A stretch of 64,000 nucleotides of DNA from Marsupella aquatica (Eukaryota; Marchantiophyta), in the NCBI GenBank assembly GCA_973895155.1, contig OZ316897.1:2604001-2668000 (forward strand), read 5' to 3'. The position numbers and the translations under genes are program-made. Below the pieces are notes generated by a model. It was not told the origin of the DNA. It saw only the letters and a program-made list of their open reading frames with translations, and made no database searches. Positions within the stretch are counted from its first letter, which is position 1. Each line of letters begins with the position of its first letter. Below are positions 24,157 to 36,810 of the stretch, piece by piece.

Positions 24157-26042
24157 GAGTTTTATTTACCAAAGCAAACTGGAGGGCCATTGCACACACT
24201 AAATATAGTGTCCCGGGTCTAAAAGCATTTTTTGAATCCTTTTATTGCCCCCAAGGTCTTGTAAAGCCAAGTGCAGCCAATGGTGCCAGATTAATTGACT
24301 AAAAGACATATTGAGGACCCACTCCACCTAAATGTCACATAATCTTTGCCTAAAGTTTTTGTAAATGTGAGAAGAGCATATCTTATGAAGGACTTGTGGG
24401 TCCCTTTTTAATGCAAATGACTTAAAATAGAAATGGACCAAGCGGCCAGAAGAAGAGACCACCAAGAGAGGTGGTCTAAATCTAGGATAAAAGAGTGCTC
24501 CATATAAGCAAAAATTGGGCCCCACTGCATTCCATATAGGATTGGTATCAGGTTCGGTTGAAAGTGCCCCCAACGTTTTGTAAAGTTAACAGCAGCAGTT
24601 TCTCTCAAATGGATGGCTCTGATCAGATCTTGGAAACAAAAACAATGTGGAAACTGCCCCCAACCTCTTGTAAAGCCACCCTAAGACCAGGGAGGCTGCT
24701 GTCAGTGGCCATTGCCTGACCCTGATGTTGGTATAAATACAAGCTGCAAATATTGACAATATAGATGCACATGAATGCAAAGACTATTATACCACACATA
24801 ATCCAGTATGACTAGGGAGGCCGCCTTGGCCATTGCCCTGACTCTGATGTGGATATAAGTGCAAGGTGCAAATAGGGCAATGTAAAGCAAATGCTGGGTC
24901 ACTGGTAGAATAGTAGAGTGTGGTCAGGCAAGTGTGATGTCCAAATCTGGTAAACCCAAACCTTATTCTGACACAAACCCCACTAGGTGTGATGTTCAAA
25001 TCTGTAAACCCAAATTTTATATTGACACAAACTTCACCCAAAAATGGGGTTCATTAAGTGACACTTGGAAGAATTCAACGTTGCTCACTTGTTGAGGGTT
25101 CTTCTAAGGTTGCTCACTTGTAGAGGGAGGCAGGCAGTGAAGTGAGTGTGCAAGTCTCATTAACAAGCCTCACCAATATTATCCTTTGGGTGTGAATGTA
25201 CTTTACATATATTAATGCGCCTCACCAATATTATCCTTTGGGCGTGAATGTACTTTGCACAAAGACTTCATCAACATATGACATCTATGGTGTGCTCATA
25301 GCTCCATACCATGATAAAAGTAGTTATTTTCTTTAGATCAGTGAGTGCACACTTCCATACTCCATACCATGATAAATGTCGTTATTTTCTTTAAATCAGT
25401 GAGTGCACACTTCCATACCATGATAAACATACACTGTTCACCGTAATGAATGTTATGCAAGAATTAGTGTTAGTACAAAATTAGTAAAAATGATTTTGAG
25501 TCCAAGCAACACTAATTTTTGTCGGTTTTCAAAACAATTTTTTTCCACTTTAGCTTAAATTGCTTGTAAAAAATGAAAGATCCTGAAAGTAACACTAATT
25601 GTTGTGTATTTTTAGAAATAGTTTTTTTTTCTCTTTTTTCCACTCGTAAGACCACAGTAATACTAATTCATGTGCGCAAAAGTAGACCCTGAAAATGGAC
25701 GCTTTTGAATTAGTGTTAGTATTTCAAATTAGTGTTAATCACACTAATAGTGATGAGAATTAGTGTTAGTATTTCAAATTAGTGTTAATCACACTAATAG
25801 TGATGAAGAGTGTAATTATTTTCTTTAAATGAGGGCAGACCAAATATTATAGCATTTTTACATTCTTTCCATGAACAATATAGTACTCCCATTTGGCCGT
25901 CAGTACAATAGTTTGCAAGGGGAGAGTTTCGTAACATTGTAATGGTTAATTGGATATCCCTCCTATCGAAACGTGTTTTCTATTGCAGTAACTTAGGGTC
26001 CTATCGAGTGTAAATAAAAATTAGCTTGTCCCAAGACAATAC
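24157..26042. other. No gene; AT-rich intergenic DNA with small duplications
   Basis: The 24.2-24.9 kb part carries three diverged copies of 'tgcccccaa..t.ttgtaaag'. A block with 'caccaatattatcctttggg' is duplicated near 25,170 and 25,222. An exact 50-bp unit starting 'gaattagtgttagta' is repeated at 25,707 and 25,757. No coding motif is seen. Confidence 0.6.
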
Positions 26043-26123
26043 TGTCAACAGTGGGATTCGAACCCACGCCCTTTCGGACCAGTACCTGAAACTGGCGCCT
26101 TAGACCAACTCGGCCATATTGAC
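26043..26123 (-). tRNA. tRNA-Leu(CAG)
   Basis: The minus strand folds as a class II tRNA. The acceptor stem is GTCAATA with TGTTGAC, and the D arm begins TGGCCGAGTTGGTCTAAGGC. The anticodon stem CCAGT/ACTGG holds loop TTCAGGT, giving anticodon CAG. A long variable arm follows, then the T arm with GTTCGAATC. No intron. The discriminator base is A; CCA is not encoded, as expected for a eukaryotic nuclear tRNA. Confidence 0.96.
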
Positions 26124-26899
26124 TAGTTGACAGGTTTCACTTTGTAGCAGAATTTATTACGAATGTCAGAGGAAACAGAAAACTTAATAAAGCCGAACAT
26201 AAGTGCTCTTTTCAAAGAGAAATGGATGAACAACGTCTTGGAGCTCTTTAGGCGGCACAGTCTTGTAGCTGAATAGTCAAAGCTTGGCCTAATTATATGT
26301 ACCCCACCAACAGTGTTATCTCTGGTGATTCATATGGATTGGAGTTATAATAGGGAATTCCATTCAATGAGAGCACAGTCCGGTCAGCTTCTATGACCTT
26401 GATTTCAAATAAGCAAATACTGAACAAAGGAACCAAGGAAGTGGACATGGAGGCATTTGGCTGCATGACCTCACTGTCATGTACTCTCCTGTTGGTATCC
26501 CTGCCGACTGGAATATGCTGAAGGGCCTATTTCCAAATTGACTACTTCTTTATTCTTCCACTGGAGGGAGCAAGGTGGGACCTCTCATCCATCCACTTTA
26601 GTTGTAAGAGTTGTGGCCTGCTGAGGCCAGCCGGATCCTTGGACCTTAGTTTATGGGTACCTCACATGTTGTGAAAGTAAAGTCCGCCCGCTTTTAACCA
26701 GCCTTCAGCTTGTGCAAGGCTTGCCTGAAATGATGTTCTGTCCTGGCCATGCTATCAAGCCTCGTCTAAGGATGAGCATGTGTTGTGACACCTATGTGAA
26801 GAGGACTCTCCATTTCCTTGCCAGCTTTATCGTTATCGAGGCCGAAGGGTTCTCTGCAAAATTAATTTGTGAACCAAAACATAAATTTTTGTCAGGCAT
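26124..26899. other. Spacer between tRNA-Leu and PSF2; nothing recognised
   Basis: No gene or clear repeat is seen. The right part probably includes the PSF2 3' UTR, since that gene reads leftward. Confidence 0.5.
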
Positions 26900-28534
26900 T
26901 CAGTTTACCCAACTATGGTGAAGGTAAGACGTTAATGAGCTTCCTGTGAATTTAGCGAAGGTTTTACCACGGGCAGCTGTGTTTTTGACCTTGACAGCTG
27001 ATGCAGGAGCAACAAATGGGGTTGGTCTACTGCTTACATTCCAAATGATACATAGTTGAACCACAAATGGAAGAGAATGGACATATACCCGTGGTCGATC
27101 ACTTGCACCAAGTTGCGACTCTTCTTGTGTTTGACTTGGTGCCACCATTTCTTCACTATCGTGCTTATAGAAGCTCTGTAGAGCTTTCACAAAGAATGAG
27201 CGGATCAAGTTGACCTCCATTGCAGACAAGTTTTTCAGCTGCAAGAACGTAACCGTGATGAGAATAGTGCTCAGCAGAGAGAGAGGGTATGAGTTGAACA
27301 TGATATTTCAAATTTGAAGAAACGAAGCTTACTTTGACGGCATGTTGTCTCCCTTTGAGAGTCTGTAATCCGGCCTGAACTTTATGGAATCTCACATTCT
27401 TGACGTCCTCTATGAGAGATTGTACCTGCACTCCAACTTCCAATCTCAGAGCTGCAGGCATTGACTGTTCAATTTAAAAGGCAAGAGGAGCTAAAATTTA
27501 AAAGGCGAGAGGAGCTAAAAACTAAACAAAGTTATGGATAAGCATACTAAGGGTGCATCCTTGTAACAATTCAATGGTATACAAAACACAAATGGAAGAG
27601 AAGACATTCACATATTGCCGTCCAAAGTGCACATCTTCCAGAACCCATAGATGAAAAAAGAGATCAGATACTAAAGATTGGGGCCTACTGACCAGATAGA
27701 CATCGGTTATATCGTCCCTCGCACTGATGGGATGGTTTAAAGAAGTACAGAATCAACCGCAAAATTGTCAGGCTCTGAGAATATTCCACTTGGATTCCAA
27801 GAAGAAATCAAATCGACCATTTCACTGCAAACAATAACCGAAGTCCATGACAATCTCAAATCTAAGACACAGAAACGGGCAGGAGATCAAATGACCTCAA
27901 ATAAATAGTAAACAGCCTAACTTCGTAGTCAAAGAATGAGTACGCATACTTGTCCAAAAGAAGCCTGGAGATTTCCACGTAGTGAAAAGGTAATGGTGAG
28001 AATTCCACTGGTGACTCTCTCTCTGCTTCCAAGACCTGAGTTAATTTCTCTGCACGGTTCACACAGACAAATGGGTCCCGAATGAAGCTAGAAAGCACGG
28101 GACTCCAAAACTTGAATGGTTCATTGTGTTGGGAATGGGTGTAAGTGATGGGGTGTGCGGCCAGCTTACCAACGCTCATCCAGTCAGGAGGTCGCAATGT
28201 ACATTTGCTGCGCTTCTTCATTGCAATGGCGAGCCATAGAGGAACCTCAGTCGGTACTTGGGGGCGGAATGGGCCAAAATCTCCCTGCTTCCACAAGAAG
28301 AACCACCATCAGAGGAATCCAGAACAAACCAGGAGACTGCAAAAGGGCTCAGGGAGTAATTTGGGTGTCCCGATGCCATGACCTTAAATTCCAAATTGGA
28401 TGGTTCTCAAAGAGACTTACGCATATCATATGCAACGAATCCATCCGAACATTCGGAATAATCTCCACCATATCATCCTCAGCCAAAAATTCGACCTGGC
28501 ACATAACGAATCCATCCCCGGAATGAAACCACAT
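26900..28534 (-). CDS. PSF2: GINS complex subunit PSF2 (six exons)
   Basis: GINS binds MCM2-7 and CDC45 to form the replicative CMG helicase. Exons on the minus strand: 28,421-28,534; 28,170-28,284; 27,950-28,049; 27,693-27,723; 27,333-27,425; 26,900-27,238. All have GT-AG borders and compatible phases. Conserved blocks appear in order: [83 protein letters not shown], then SFYKHD. The ATG at 28,534 gives a short leader; the inner ATG of MCQVEF is possible. The last open stretch is longer than in relatives. A GT after DRPR (about 27,089) with an AG before TAG would end the protein at about 201 residues, close to family length, so the final 60 or so codons may be unspliced intron or UTR. Confidence 0.93.
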
Positions 28535-31500
28535 CAAAGAAAAACCCAATAGTCCACCCAATTCTTCTCAAATAAAATCCCTCAATGACATGATTGCTAC
28601 ATGAAGTAGAGCGACTGACAATTGAGTGCATCCACACAAAGACGGACTGTCGTCGGCCCGGTGACCTTGAATTTAGATGGGAGGAAATCTTAGAGCAGCA
28701 AAGCCATCCAGACTCTCGGCCCAAGTGAGTAAATAACTCAATCGGCTCCGGCAACCCCATATACAGTCACAGGTATTTACTCACCTCTCCTGCAGAGAAG
28801 ACAGACGCATTCGAAGCAGTTTGTCCGGCCATTCTCAAACCCAACCCACTCGCAGGAAATCAGACCAATGCTCTACAACAATGTACTCGTCGGACTCAAG
28901 AACGTGGCGAGCTTGACCATGACGAATGTGGCCTTCAAAGGCTGTATTCCTACTTCTTGCAGCACGCTGAACACCTTCCAGGTCCTGAACCTCGAGTCAT
29001 GCAACATTGCTAGACCTCTGCCTCAAGAGCAACTCCGCAGGTTTCACGGATCATTACTCACCCTTCAGCTTCCAGACCAGCTGTTCAGTGAACTCTGGAA
29101 GCCTGATATTCTACTCCTTCAACCAGTTTTCCAATTGTTAAGTTGGAGCATCACCTAAAACTGTTCCAACTAAAGTGTGTCCACAATGTCACGAGACGCA
29201 TCTTGATCTTCAAATCTTGACATCAATTAGCTGTCCTCCTGGCAGAGCAACACATTCAACGAGACAAAGAAGTCTTCCATTGCACGCCTAGCATCCCAAG
29301 GAGATCAAGCTACTCTTCACTAACTCCGTGGCAAACTTACAGAATAGAGGGGTTTGAAGCCAGATGTGCGAATGATGACCTTTGTCACTGATGATACTGA
29401 TAATCTGCAGAGGAGTGGGAGTTGGAGTTGGGTGATGGATTCCAGTGACGAGTTTCGGTAAACTGGGATTTTTGACGACGAACCTGTCCGTGGGGGAACG
29501 AACCCGTCCCCAAGGCAAATGTGCAGAATTTTGGCGGGAGTGTAGAATGGAGTTTGGATTGGAACCTTGGAAAGGAATCCTGGAATCGGACGGAGTACAT
29601 GCTAAGATAGACCACACCGTTTGACCTCAAAGCCCTTTAGACTTATTTATTTATTACAGTTCTTTAACCTATCCCCCAAACTCAGGAGCGTTTTTTAAAG
29701 AGGGAGTGCGTTGGGAAGGAACAGATGCGAGATGGGAAGGGGTGGCCATGTAGTTTGTAGGGGCCAGGAGGAAGCCGGGGTTGTGGCTGCCTTATTGCAA
29801 TGCAAGGGAGCCGGCCCGGTACTCCCGTACTCGTCACGATGGGAAGGAGTCGGTCCGGGTTAAGGTAGAACCCAGTGTAGAATAAACTGGGGTATGGTGC
29901 AGCCAATAGCGCCTTGCCATGTGCCATGTGACCAATAGGGATGACCTCAGGTAAAGTACATGAGTTAAGTTAACCCATTTACGGAAAGAGGTTCAACTTA
30001 GGAACTAAAATAGTTTGGAGGACATGTTGGTAATTATGGTCAGTTTGGGGAATAGGTTAGTAAAAAATGGTTATTTATCATTTCACCCTAACAGGGCCAC
30101 TCTTGCCTGTGTGATATAGTGGGGTGAATATTTATACCGAGGGAAAATGCTATCTGGATAAAAAGTAACATTTGAGAGAGGTCTGTGCCGGTTTGTGACC
30201 ATAGATCTGAGCATCTTGTCAAACCTTGTGATCCATGGGACCATGGATTTTGATTTCATTTTCTGACTTTAAATTCTATCACCAAAGCAAATAATTAGGG
30301 GAAATTAATTTAGGACGCCCCAATTGCTTGTCGTGCATGATTGAACTGGGTCATTGGCACATTTAAGCTTTACATCTTACTGCAATAGAAAATGTATAAC
30401 ATCCATAATACACTGATATTCATTTTAAGTGCAAGTGCAAAACATGGACAAGAGCAAGGCATGGGCTTTTCTCACCTAGAGTTTCCTGTGGGAACTGCCA
30501 TTTTTGCCCTTCTAAGAGCATACGCACCTTCATTCTAGCTTGAGGCTTTTTTTCGCTTGCACCAGTGGTAGGTATCACCAATTGTTTTCCAAGCTGCTAT
30601 GTCCAAACTTTTCCCGGCCAGAATACTTGGCCTTTTTTCAAGTCTGTATTCTCTTTTTGCCAGTGCTGTGCTCCAAACCACCTACGTGGCTGCTGGTTCC
30701 ACAAGTTTACATCTCAGGCCTCACTAGATCATTTTCTAGTTTGTATGAAACAGCCACGAATTGCTCCTGCATTCTGGAGTGCATTTGAGTAGGTTTTGCA
30801 CGAATTGCTCCTGCATTCTGGATGCCGTTTGTCCATCCCAATCAGATCATGATGCAGGCGTTTTAGTAACAGCTATGACTTTCCCTCTAGTAACATTGGG
30901 CCGCAAAACCGGTGCACATGCTCTAAGCAATGCAGGGAATCTTACTGAACAATAATGTGTAACTGCAAACCCTCTAGGACTGCAATCTACAAGACCCAAA
31001 ATGTTGTCAAGCGTAATAAACTTTTACCACCAGAAGTGCAGCATGAATATGCACCAATAAAGGCAATGGAAGATTACATGGAGTAAATATTGCAGGTACC
31101 AGATAAATCCAGGGTCATGGAATCTCAGGGGTCTCACTATGTGCAGCCCCCCATCACGTGCAAACGTTTTGAAGGCCTGAACACCCTAATAATGAATCAT
31201 TTTCCCCATATCCTTTCTTTTCCTTTTTCCCTTCCCCGTGCCCTCCCTTTCTCTCCTTCTGGTCTTGCTCCCTCACCCCTTCCCTCCTTCCCCCGCCCTA
31301 CTGATGCCTCCAACATGATTTAGGAGGAAAAAAAATGGAGGAAGAAGCAAAACTAACCCACAGTAAAAAAGAGAATTCTATTTCAAAAAAGCGAAAAGCC
31401 AAAACTGCTCTTATACCAATGCTCTGCTTATCTATGGGCTTTCGTGCCAAAAAGTATTCTATGTAAAGTACTCTATACTAACATTAAATATTGTCAGCAT

Positions 31501-34500
31501 GTTGTACCTACTTATTAGGTACGATTTGAGTCAATCCAAGGGTATGGAAAACTCTCGATTACATATTTTTAAAAGTTTATAAACAGACTGTACGGAAACA
31601 TGTAGATAGGATATGGTATTGTAGTGTTGGATAAAATGCTCTGGAAAACTTATTTTCCGTCCTCTGCCCAATAAGAGTTTTAGTGTTCTAGGCCACTTAG
31701 TGGGGTCTTTGGTTTTTTGTTCCTATTTGGTTGTGGGCTTGTTGGACTTCTTTGGTCATCTTGGGGCATTTTTCCTCGCCCTTTGCCCTCTCTTGATTGG
31801 GTTGCTTCCTTTGGGACCCTGTCTCCCAGTTTGGAGTTTTTGCCCTATTGCACTATGATATATTACATTTTTGGTTGAAACAGTGGCAAACATGTGTTTT
31901 GACTTTCTGGCAGCAAAATACCAGAAAACAATTTGGGTCGGAAAAATCCTTTGTCTGAGAGTGGCAGCTCGGAAGTACATTTTATTACCTTTTTGTGGCC
32001 CAAGACCTCGAACCAAGTTCCTACTACGGTACTTTGCCTTTTATGTGCAATCAACGTATCTCGGTTTGAGAATATTTAAGCTGGTGCATAGAAAAAGGAG
32101 TGTGACTAATGTCGGAGATTTAAAGCTTTAGTGCCGTCGGTGTTGATCTGATTGCTGCGGAAGCGTCAGAAGATACACTTTCCGTACACTGCCAAAGTCT
32201 CTCCACATCGGGCCGGCCGCCGGTTGCTGCTTTCCACTTTCAATTCAATGCAGAAAGAGCTAAATACCACAGCCATTGACTGGTAGGCAGATTAAGTCGA
32301 TGCGGTTCTTCTCCTACCACCGACATAGCAGATGAGGTCAGGATGTTGGCTGTGTTTTTTGGGGGGAAAGACGAGAAAAAGAGGTTTGATGATAATCTCA
32401 TGAAACATACCATCCGTGACTATGTGTTGCAGGACGATATAGATTCCAAGCTGGATGATAAGAGGGCACAAAATCAACCCCTACGTGCTCTTTTCAAAAA
32501 TTATAGATGCACCTGACCCTACTGCTGGAGATGCTCTGAGAGGGCACAAGAGACTGAGAATCGACGGACGATCTCTAAGAAAATAATGCATGCGTAAATT
32601 GGCTGAAACCAGGCAATCAACCAGCACTTGTGTTTAGGCCTCTCCAATATGTTTTCCTATAAGCCTCGCCTCCCAAAGATGCTTTCCCCTAAACCTCCCC
32701 AAGATGCTTCACTCTAAGTCACCTACAATAGATTTCAGAAGAGATCAAACTTAGCTACGGAAGAGTAGAAGAGACTAGATTGGAATGAAACTCAGGGCAA
32801 AGTCAGGAGAAGGACGCAAATCAGCTCCTATTTTTTGGGATAAGCAATTTCTGGGCAGATTGAGGAACGGAGAAAATAACTAAGGGCAAACTCAGAGAGA
32901 GATAAATAATTCACCTGGTACTTTCGGATTCAACGACTTCTGGGCAAATTTAGCCTGGTTGAACTCTTGGGGAGATTTGATTGTCACCATTTTTAGTTTG
33001 TGCGTGAAATGCCTATCATCCTGTGCATCAATTTATACACAACTCTAATACTCCGCGGATTCGGAGTGTCTGTCCTCTGCATCCATTTATAAACAACTCT
33101 AAAATTCTGTGCAGCTCTTGTGGGATGTTCGTATAGAGCATTGGTACAAAAAAGGAGTGCAAACACTCCGAAGATTTGGAGTGTCTATCATCCTCTGCAT
33201 CCATTTATATACAACTCTAAAATACTCTACAGCTCTTGTGGGATGTTTGTACAAAGTATTGGTAAACAAAGGCGATCAGTTGGGTTTTTTTGTTTCCCCA
33301 TATCAGCTAAGCTTCGGTCTGCCTGCTTTGCTACCACGAACGTGTTTCAAGACTGAGCCCCATAAAGTTCAGTGCTTTAAGACGTTGTATGAACACGGCC
33401 CACCTACTCCTGTTTCATCGCGAATGACCAGGGGTGGTGTACAATGGCACGAAACAATATTAAAAAACGATCAATTGCGAAATCTGAGAATTTGCAAGCA
33501 AACTCAAATATCTGCTTCGTATCGAGACTACCACATTTGAGCAAGGAACAGTAGATTGTGCACTAAGATCACGACGACCAGAAAGGAAGCGTTCGAGCAA
33601 CTTTTTAAGCCGCAGAATGGGAAATGACGGCCACACAATAACGCATCACTCCTCCACTCAATTAACTGCAATCAGGAGGGGCACCTTTACAGCAACATTG
33701 ACGAAAGGATTACAACAAGGATCTCATTTTCAGACAGGTTCCAGGCATTGGTATACTCTAAAATCTCCGAGCACAGAAACATAGATAAGGTTGAGAGTGA
33801 CTGCATCAATTTTCGTGGACAAAGCAGAGCAGTATTGACCTCAAAGATTTCTTTCACACACCTATAACACAGCTGCCTTACTAGTCCTCCATTTGCGACC
33901 ATTGTTCTGGGATGGCATGCCAAGGAATGTTGAGCTTGATTACCCAGCCCTTCAGCCACTAACGGTGGGAAACATCGGTTACCAACAGATACACGTCCTT
34001 CATCTACCTAAAGAGCCAAATTCTCATCGATTAATACTAATCAATTGATTTTCCCACTAGCAACAATAATAGAAGAAACGGGACACCTGGACTAATGTGC
34101 TGCTGTAGACTTTACCTATATACGAAGCACTAACAAGCATCAATAGAGCAAACCTGGCCTAATCATACCCACACAACCCCTCCATTCACGGGTGGAACAC
34201 AACGTGCGCAATTTTGAGTGTAACGATCGAGATTGGCATCAAATTGACCAACCCTACGTCAGCAAGAAAAACATCGGAGGCAAATGCGGATTAAACCGTC
34301 TCGTCGTGATTTTCCCTGATTGAGCACCGATGAGGGGAACACAACTCAAACTGCCAACGTCGCCGAGGCGACATCCATCCAACTACGCAGCGCCCTCAAG
34401 AATTAGTATACCAAATGCTACTGTTTGGCTCTTTGCATGAAGACGTCTCACCTCCGATTCTTTTACCACGAATGACTAGAATTCGCCTAACATGGCCCGA

Positions 34501-35451
34501 AACAAAATTGATAAAACCATAATTACGGAATCTCCGCATATACAAACAAACTCGAGCAATCTCCTTCGTCTCTAAATACAGCATTTGCCAAAGTAGACTA
34601 CCAGTGCGCTATGATCACGAGGAAGCAAAGAGGGAGCTGGAGAGCAACTTTTTATAGTAAATGACGGCCAAACAATAATTCATCATATTCCACTGAAAAT
34701 GACTGGACTCACGAGGGACACCTATACAGCAACGTAAACAAAAGGATTACAAAACAGGTATATAATCCAGTTGGAATGATCTGAAATACGGGGGATCACC
34801 ACCGAGCAAATAGTACGATCTTCTTCAGAAAGACAAACTCTTCGTCATTACATGATCCAAAACGGACTCCCCACCGCTAAAAATTTCCTCTTAAACAGAT
34901 CAAGACGTAGGAACAAAGAAGAAGCGCAAAAGTCTTCTTCTGAGGGCATAAATGCGCCAGAGCTACTGTTGTCCCTGTGATTTCTCCGGCATTGCCTTGC
35001 CGAAATTGGGGAGAGGGATAAAAGGACATTCAGTTGGCGTAGAGTTGTCAGCTGCACAGTAAGTCCGCCACCCCTCCTGGTAACATCCAACATGCGATAC
35101 ATTCGGTGGGTGCATGATGGACCTTGATCCCTTCCCTGCGCATACCCCTTTCCTAGAATCTAATTGATGGGCTGATTGAATCCCTGCCCGACCCTCGCCT
35201 ACAAGCAGAAGCATGTACAATGGGAGATAGTAAAACCACACCACAAAACGATTTGGACAGTGGATGACTACAAAGTTGTGAATCTTACAGATCATAATTG
35301 GGGTATGAACCCACAAGAAGCTGCGTTCTGTTCAAAGACTCGATTGATTGGTCACGCAATCTGACCAACCCGAGCCATAATGTTTCACGATACGAAAAAC
35401 AGAACACTGCAGACCATCTCCTCCACAGCATGAGAAACAGAGCTATCCCTT
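28535..35451. other. No recognisable gene; intergenic with old duplications
   Basis: Nearly 7 kb without a gene I can support. A tandem duplication of about 115 bp lies at 33,064-33,262 ('ggagtgtct..cctctgcatccattta', 'gcagctcttgtgggatgtt'). A diverged direct repeat of about 300 bp lies at 33,420-33,720 and 34,465-34,760. The frame at 28,868-29,158 looks faintly leucine-rich but has no start context or partner exons. Confidence 0.5.
33064..33262. repeat. Tandem duplication, about 115 bp
   Basis: Two copies share 'ggagtgtct', 'cctctgcatccatttata', 'caactctaaaat' and 'cagctcttgtgggatgtt' with scattered changes. A third, partial copy precedes them near 33,024. Confidence 0.75.
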
Positions 35452-36810
35452 TCACTTGTCCGCCTTCTTAGATCGCTTGGGCTTGGTCCCTGGAGTGACA
35501 GGCGACGCAGAGGACCCGGGTGGGGAGAGCCGCTTGCGATGTCGAGGCAACTTCTTCTTCCCACCAAAAGCAGACGAAAAAAAGAGGAATGCGACTAGCA
35601 CCGGCAAAGCCAATAAGGCAGAGGCGACAAACCACACCAGCTCTTTAGTGATGATAGAGGCTGCAAATTCATTCTTAGAAAGATGTTTCTTCACCGCCAC
35701 CTGCAGATTTTCGTGGTGCCTCTGTGCAGCTGAAATCGCACCCCTGAAGTAGGGTGATGACTTCTCAAGGTAGGGATTCACAAACTTCCGAGCCCGCTCC
35801 AAATGTGGCTTCGAAGCAGTGGAAATTTGATCCACATATTTCCTCGTACGCTCCTGCACTAGGGTTACGTATGGCCGGCTCGTTTCTAACACCGTCTTAA
35901 AATGAGGCTCCAAAAACTCCTCAGCTTTGCCGACATACTCTGTCCTCACATACTCGTACGCTTTCGAGGTCTTGGATCGTGCCAGCTCAAGGTGGGGGGA
36001 GACAGAGTCAGTGACAGCCTGCCAGTACTTCCGGACTGGAGGACCAACCTTGCTTGCGACCCTGTCCAAGTGAGGCCTGACAAAGCGGTGGGCTTGTGAT
36101 GCCTTCAACGAGGCCTGTTTGTAGAGAGCGTCGACCCGGGGTTTGGCGTGGGACGACCACTTGGAACGTACCCTGGATTGGAGAAGGGCAAGATGAGATG
36201 CGGCCCAGGGAGGCAGCCATTGGTTGTGGACCCTGGAAAGTTCCTCACCGTGGGTCTTGAGCCTCATCTCTGCTTCCGAGATGTCCATCTCGGCATTCTT
36301 GAGCACCTTCTCGACTTCCGCCGCGTGCTTCTTCGAAGCCGCTAATGAGGCTTGAGATTTTTCGTACTTCGAGGTGAGATCACGGACCGTTTCCTCGGCA
36401 GATTCAGCTCGCTTCTTCAGTGCTTCAGCGTACTTGTGAGCCTGTTCGGATTCCTTTGTGGCCGCGGCTGCCTGCCCCTCCAGCTCCTTGACCTTGATCG
36501 CCATGGAATCAAGCTCCTTCTCGAGTTTCAATAGGGTTTTCTTCTCGGCGCCACCATCCTTCTGTTCCTTGAATGTCGCAAGCTCATTTTCGATCACGCC
36601 GACGTGCGCCTCTTTCTTCTCGAGGCTGGAATCCAGAGTTTCCACCTTCGTCTTCAACCTCTCAATCTCCCTAATTAGAGGTGCCACCTTGTCACCACTC
36701 CCCACGCTCTCCTTGTCTTCCACCACCAATCCCGCATTTCCAAGCACCAATCCAACAGACAGGAGCCCTACTAGGAACGCCAACAGCCATCTCCGCTCGA
36801 TTGTCCCCAT
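35452..36810 (-). CDS. Coiled-coil membrane protein with signal peptide and C-terminal TM (At4g31340/At2g24420-like)
   Basis: 452 residues, intronless, using the ATG at 36,810. An in-frame upstream ATG at 36,960 would add 50 residues that spoil the signal peptide. Residues 1-25 form a hydrophobic signal sequence (MGTIERRWLLAFLVGLL). A Lys/Glu-rich coiled coil follows to about residue 190. Next come several degenerate repeats of the form 'PHL..AR/VAS', including PHLELARSK and PHLERARKF. A single transmembrane segment follows KELVWFVASALLALPVLVA, and the tail is basic and Ser/Pro-rich. This layout, especially the KELVWF..SALLALP membrane anchor, matches plant proteins of the At4g31340/At2g24420 type (about 440 residues). 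These are annotated loosely as myosin-heavy-chain or DNA-repair-ATPase-related and thought to be in the ER or nuclear envelope. Their molecular role is not established. Confidence 0.85.
   Translation of the reverse strand: MGTIERRWLLAFLVGLLSVGLVLGNAGLVVEDKESVGSGDKVAPLIREIERLKTKVETLDSSLEKKEAHVGVIENELATFKEQKDGGAEKKTLLKLEKELDSMAIKVKELEGQAAAATKESEQAHKYAEALKKRAESAEETVRDLTSKYEKSQASLAASKKHAAEVEKVLKNAEMDISEAEMRLKTHGEELSRVHNQWLPPWAASHLALLQSRVRSKWSSHAKPRVDALYKQASLKASQAHRFVRPHLDRVASKVGPPVRKYWQAVTDSVSPHLELARSKTSKAYEYVRTEYVGKAEEFLEPHFKTVLETSRPYVTLVQERTRKYVDQISTASKPHLERARKFVNPYLEKSSPYFRGAISAAQRHHENLQVAVKKHLSKNEFAASIITKELVWFVASALLALPVLVAFLFFSSAFGGKKKLPRHRKRLSPPGSSASPVTPGTKPKRSKKADK

Noticed and set aside
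28868-29158. Leucine-rich-repeat-like frame (LKNVASLTMTNVAF ... LQVLNLESCNI-like)
   Set aside because: The resemblance is weak and short, there are no neighbouring exons or domain, and a frame of this size can arise by chance.
33109-33540. 143-codon frame
   Set aside because: It crosses the 115-bp tandem duplication and has no protein-like motif.
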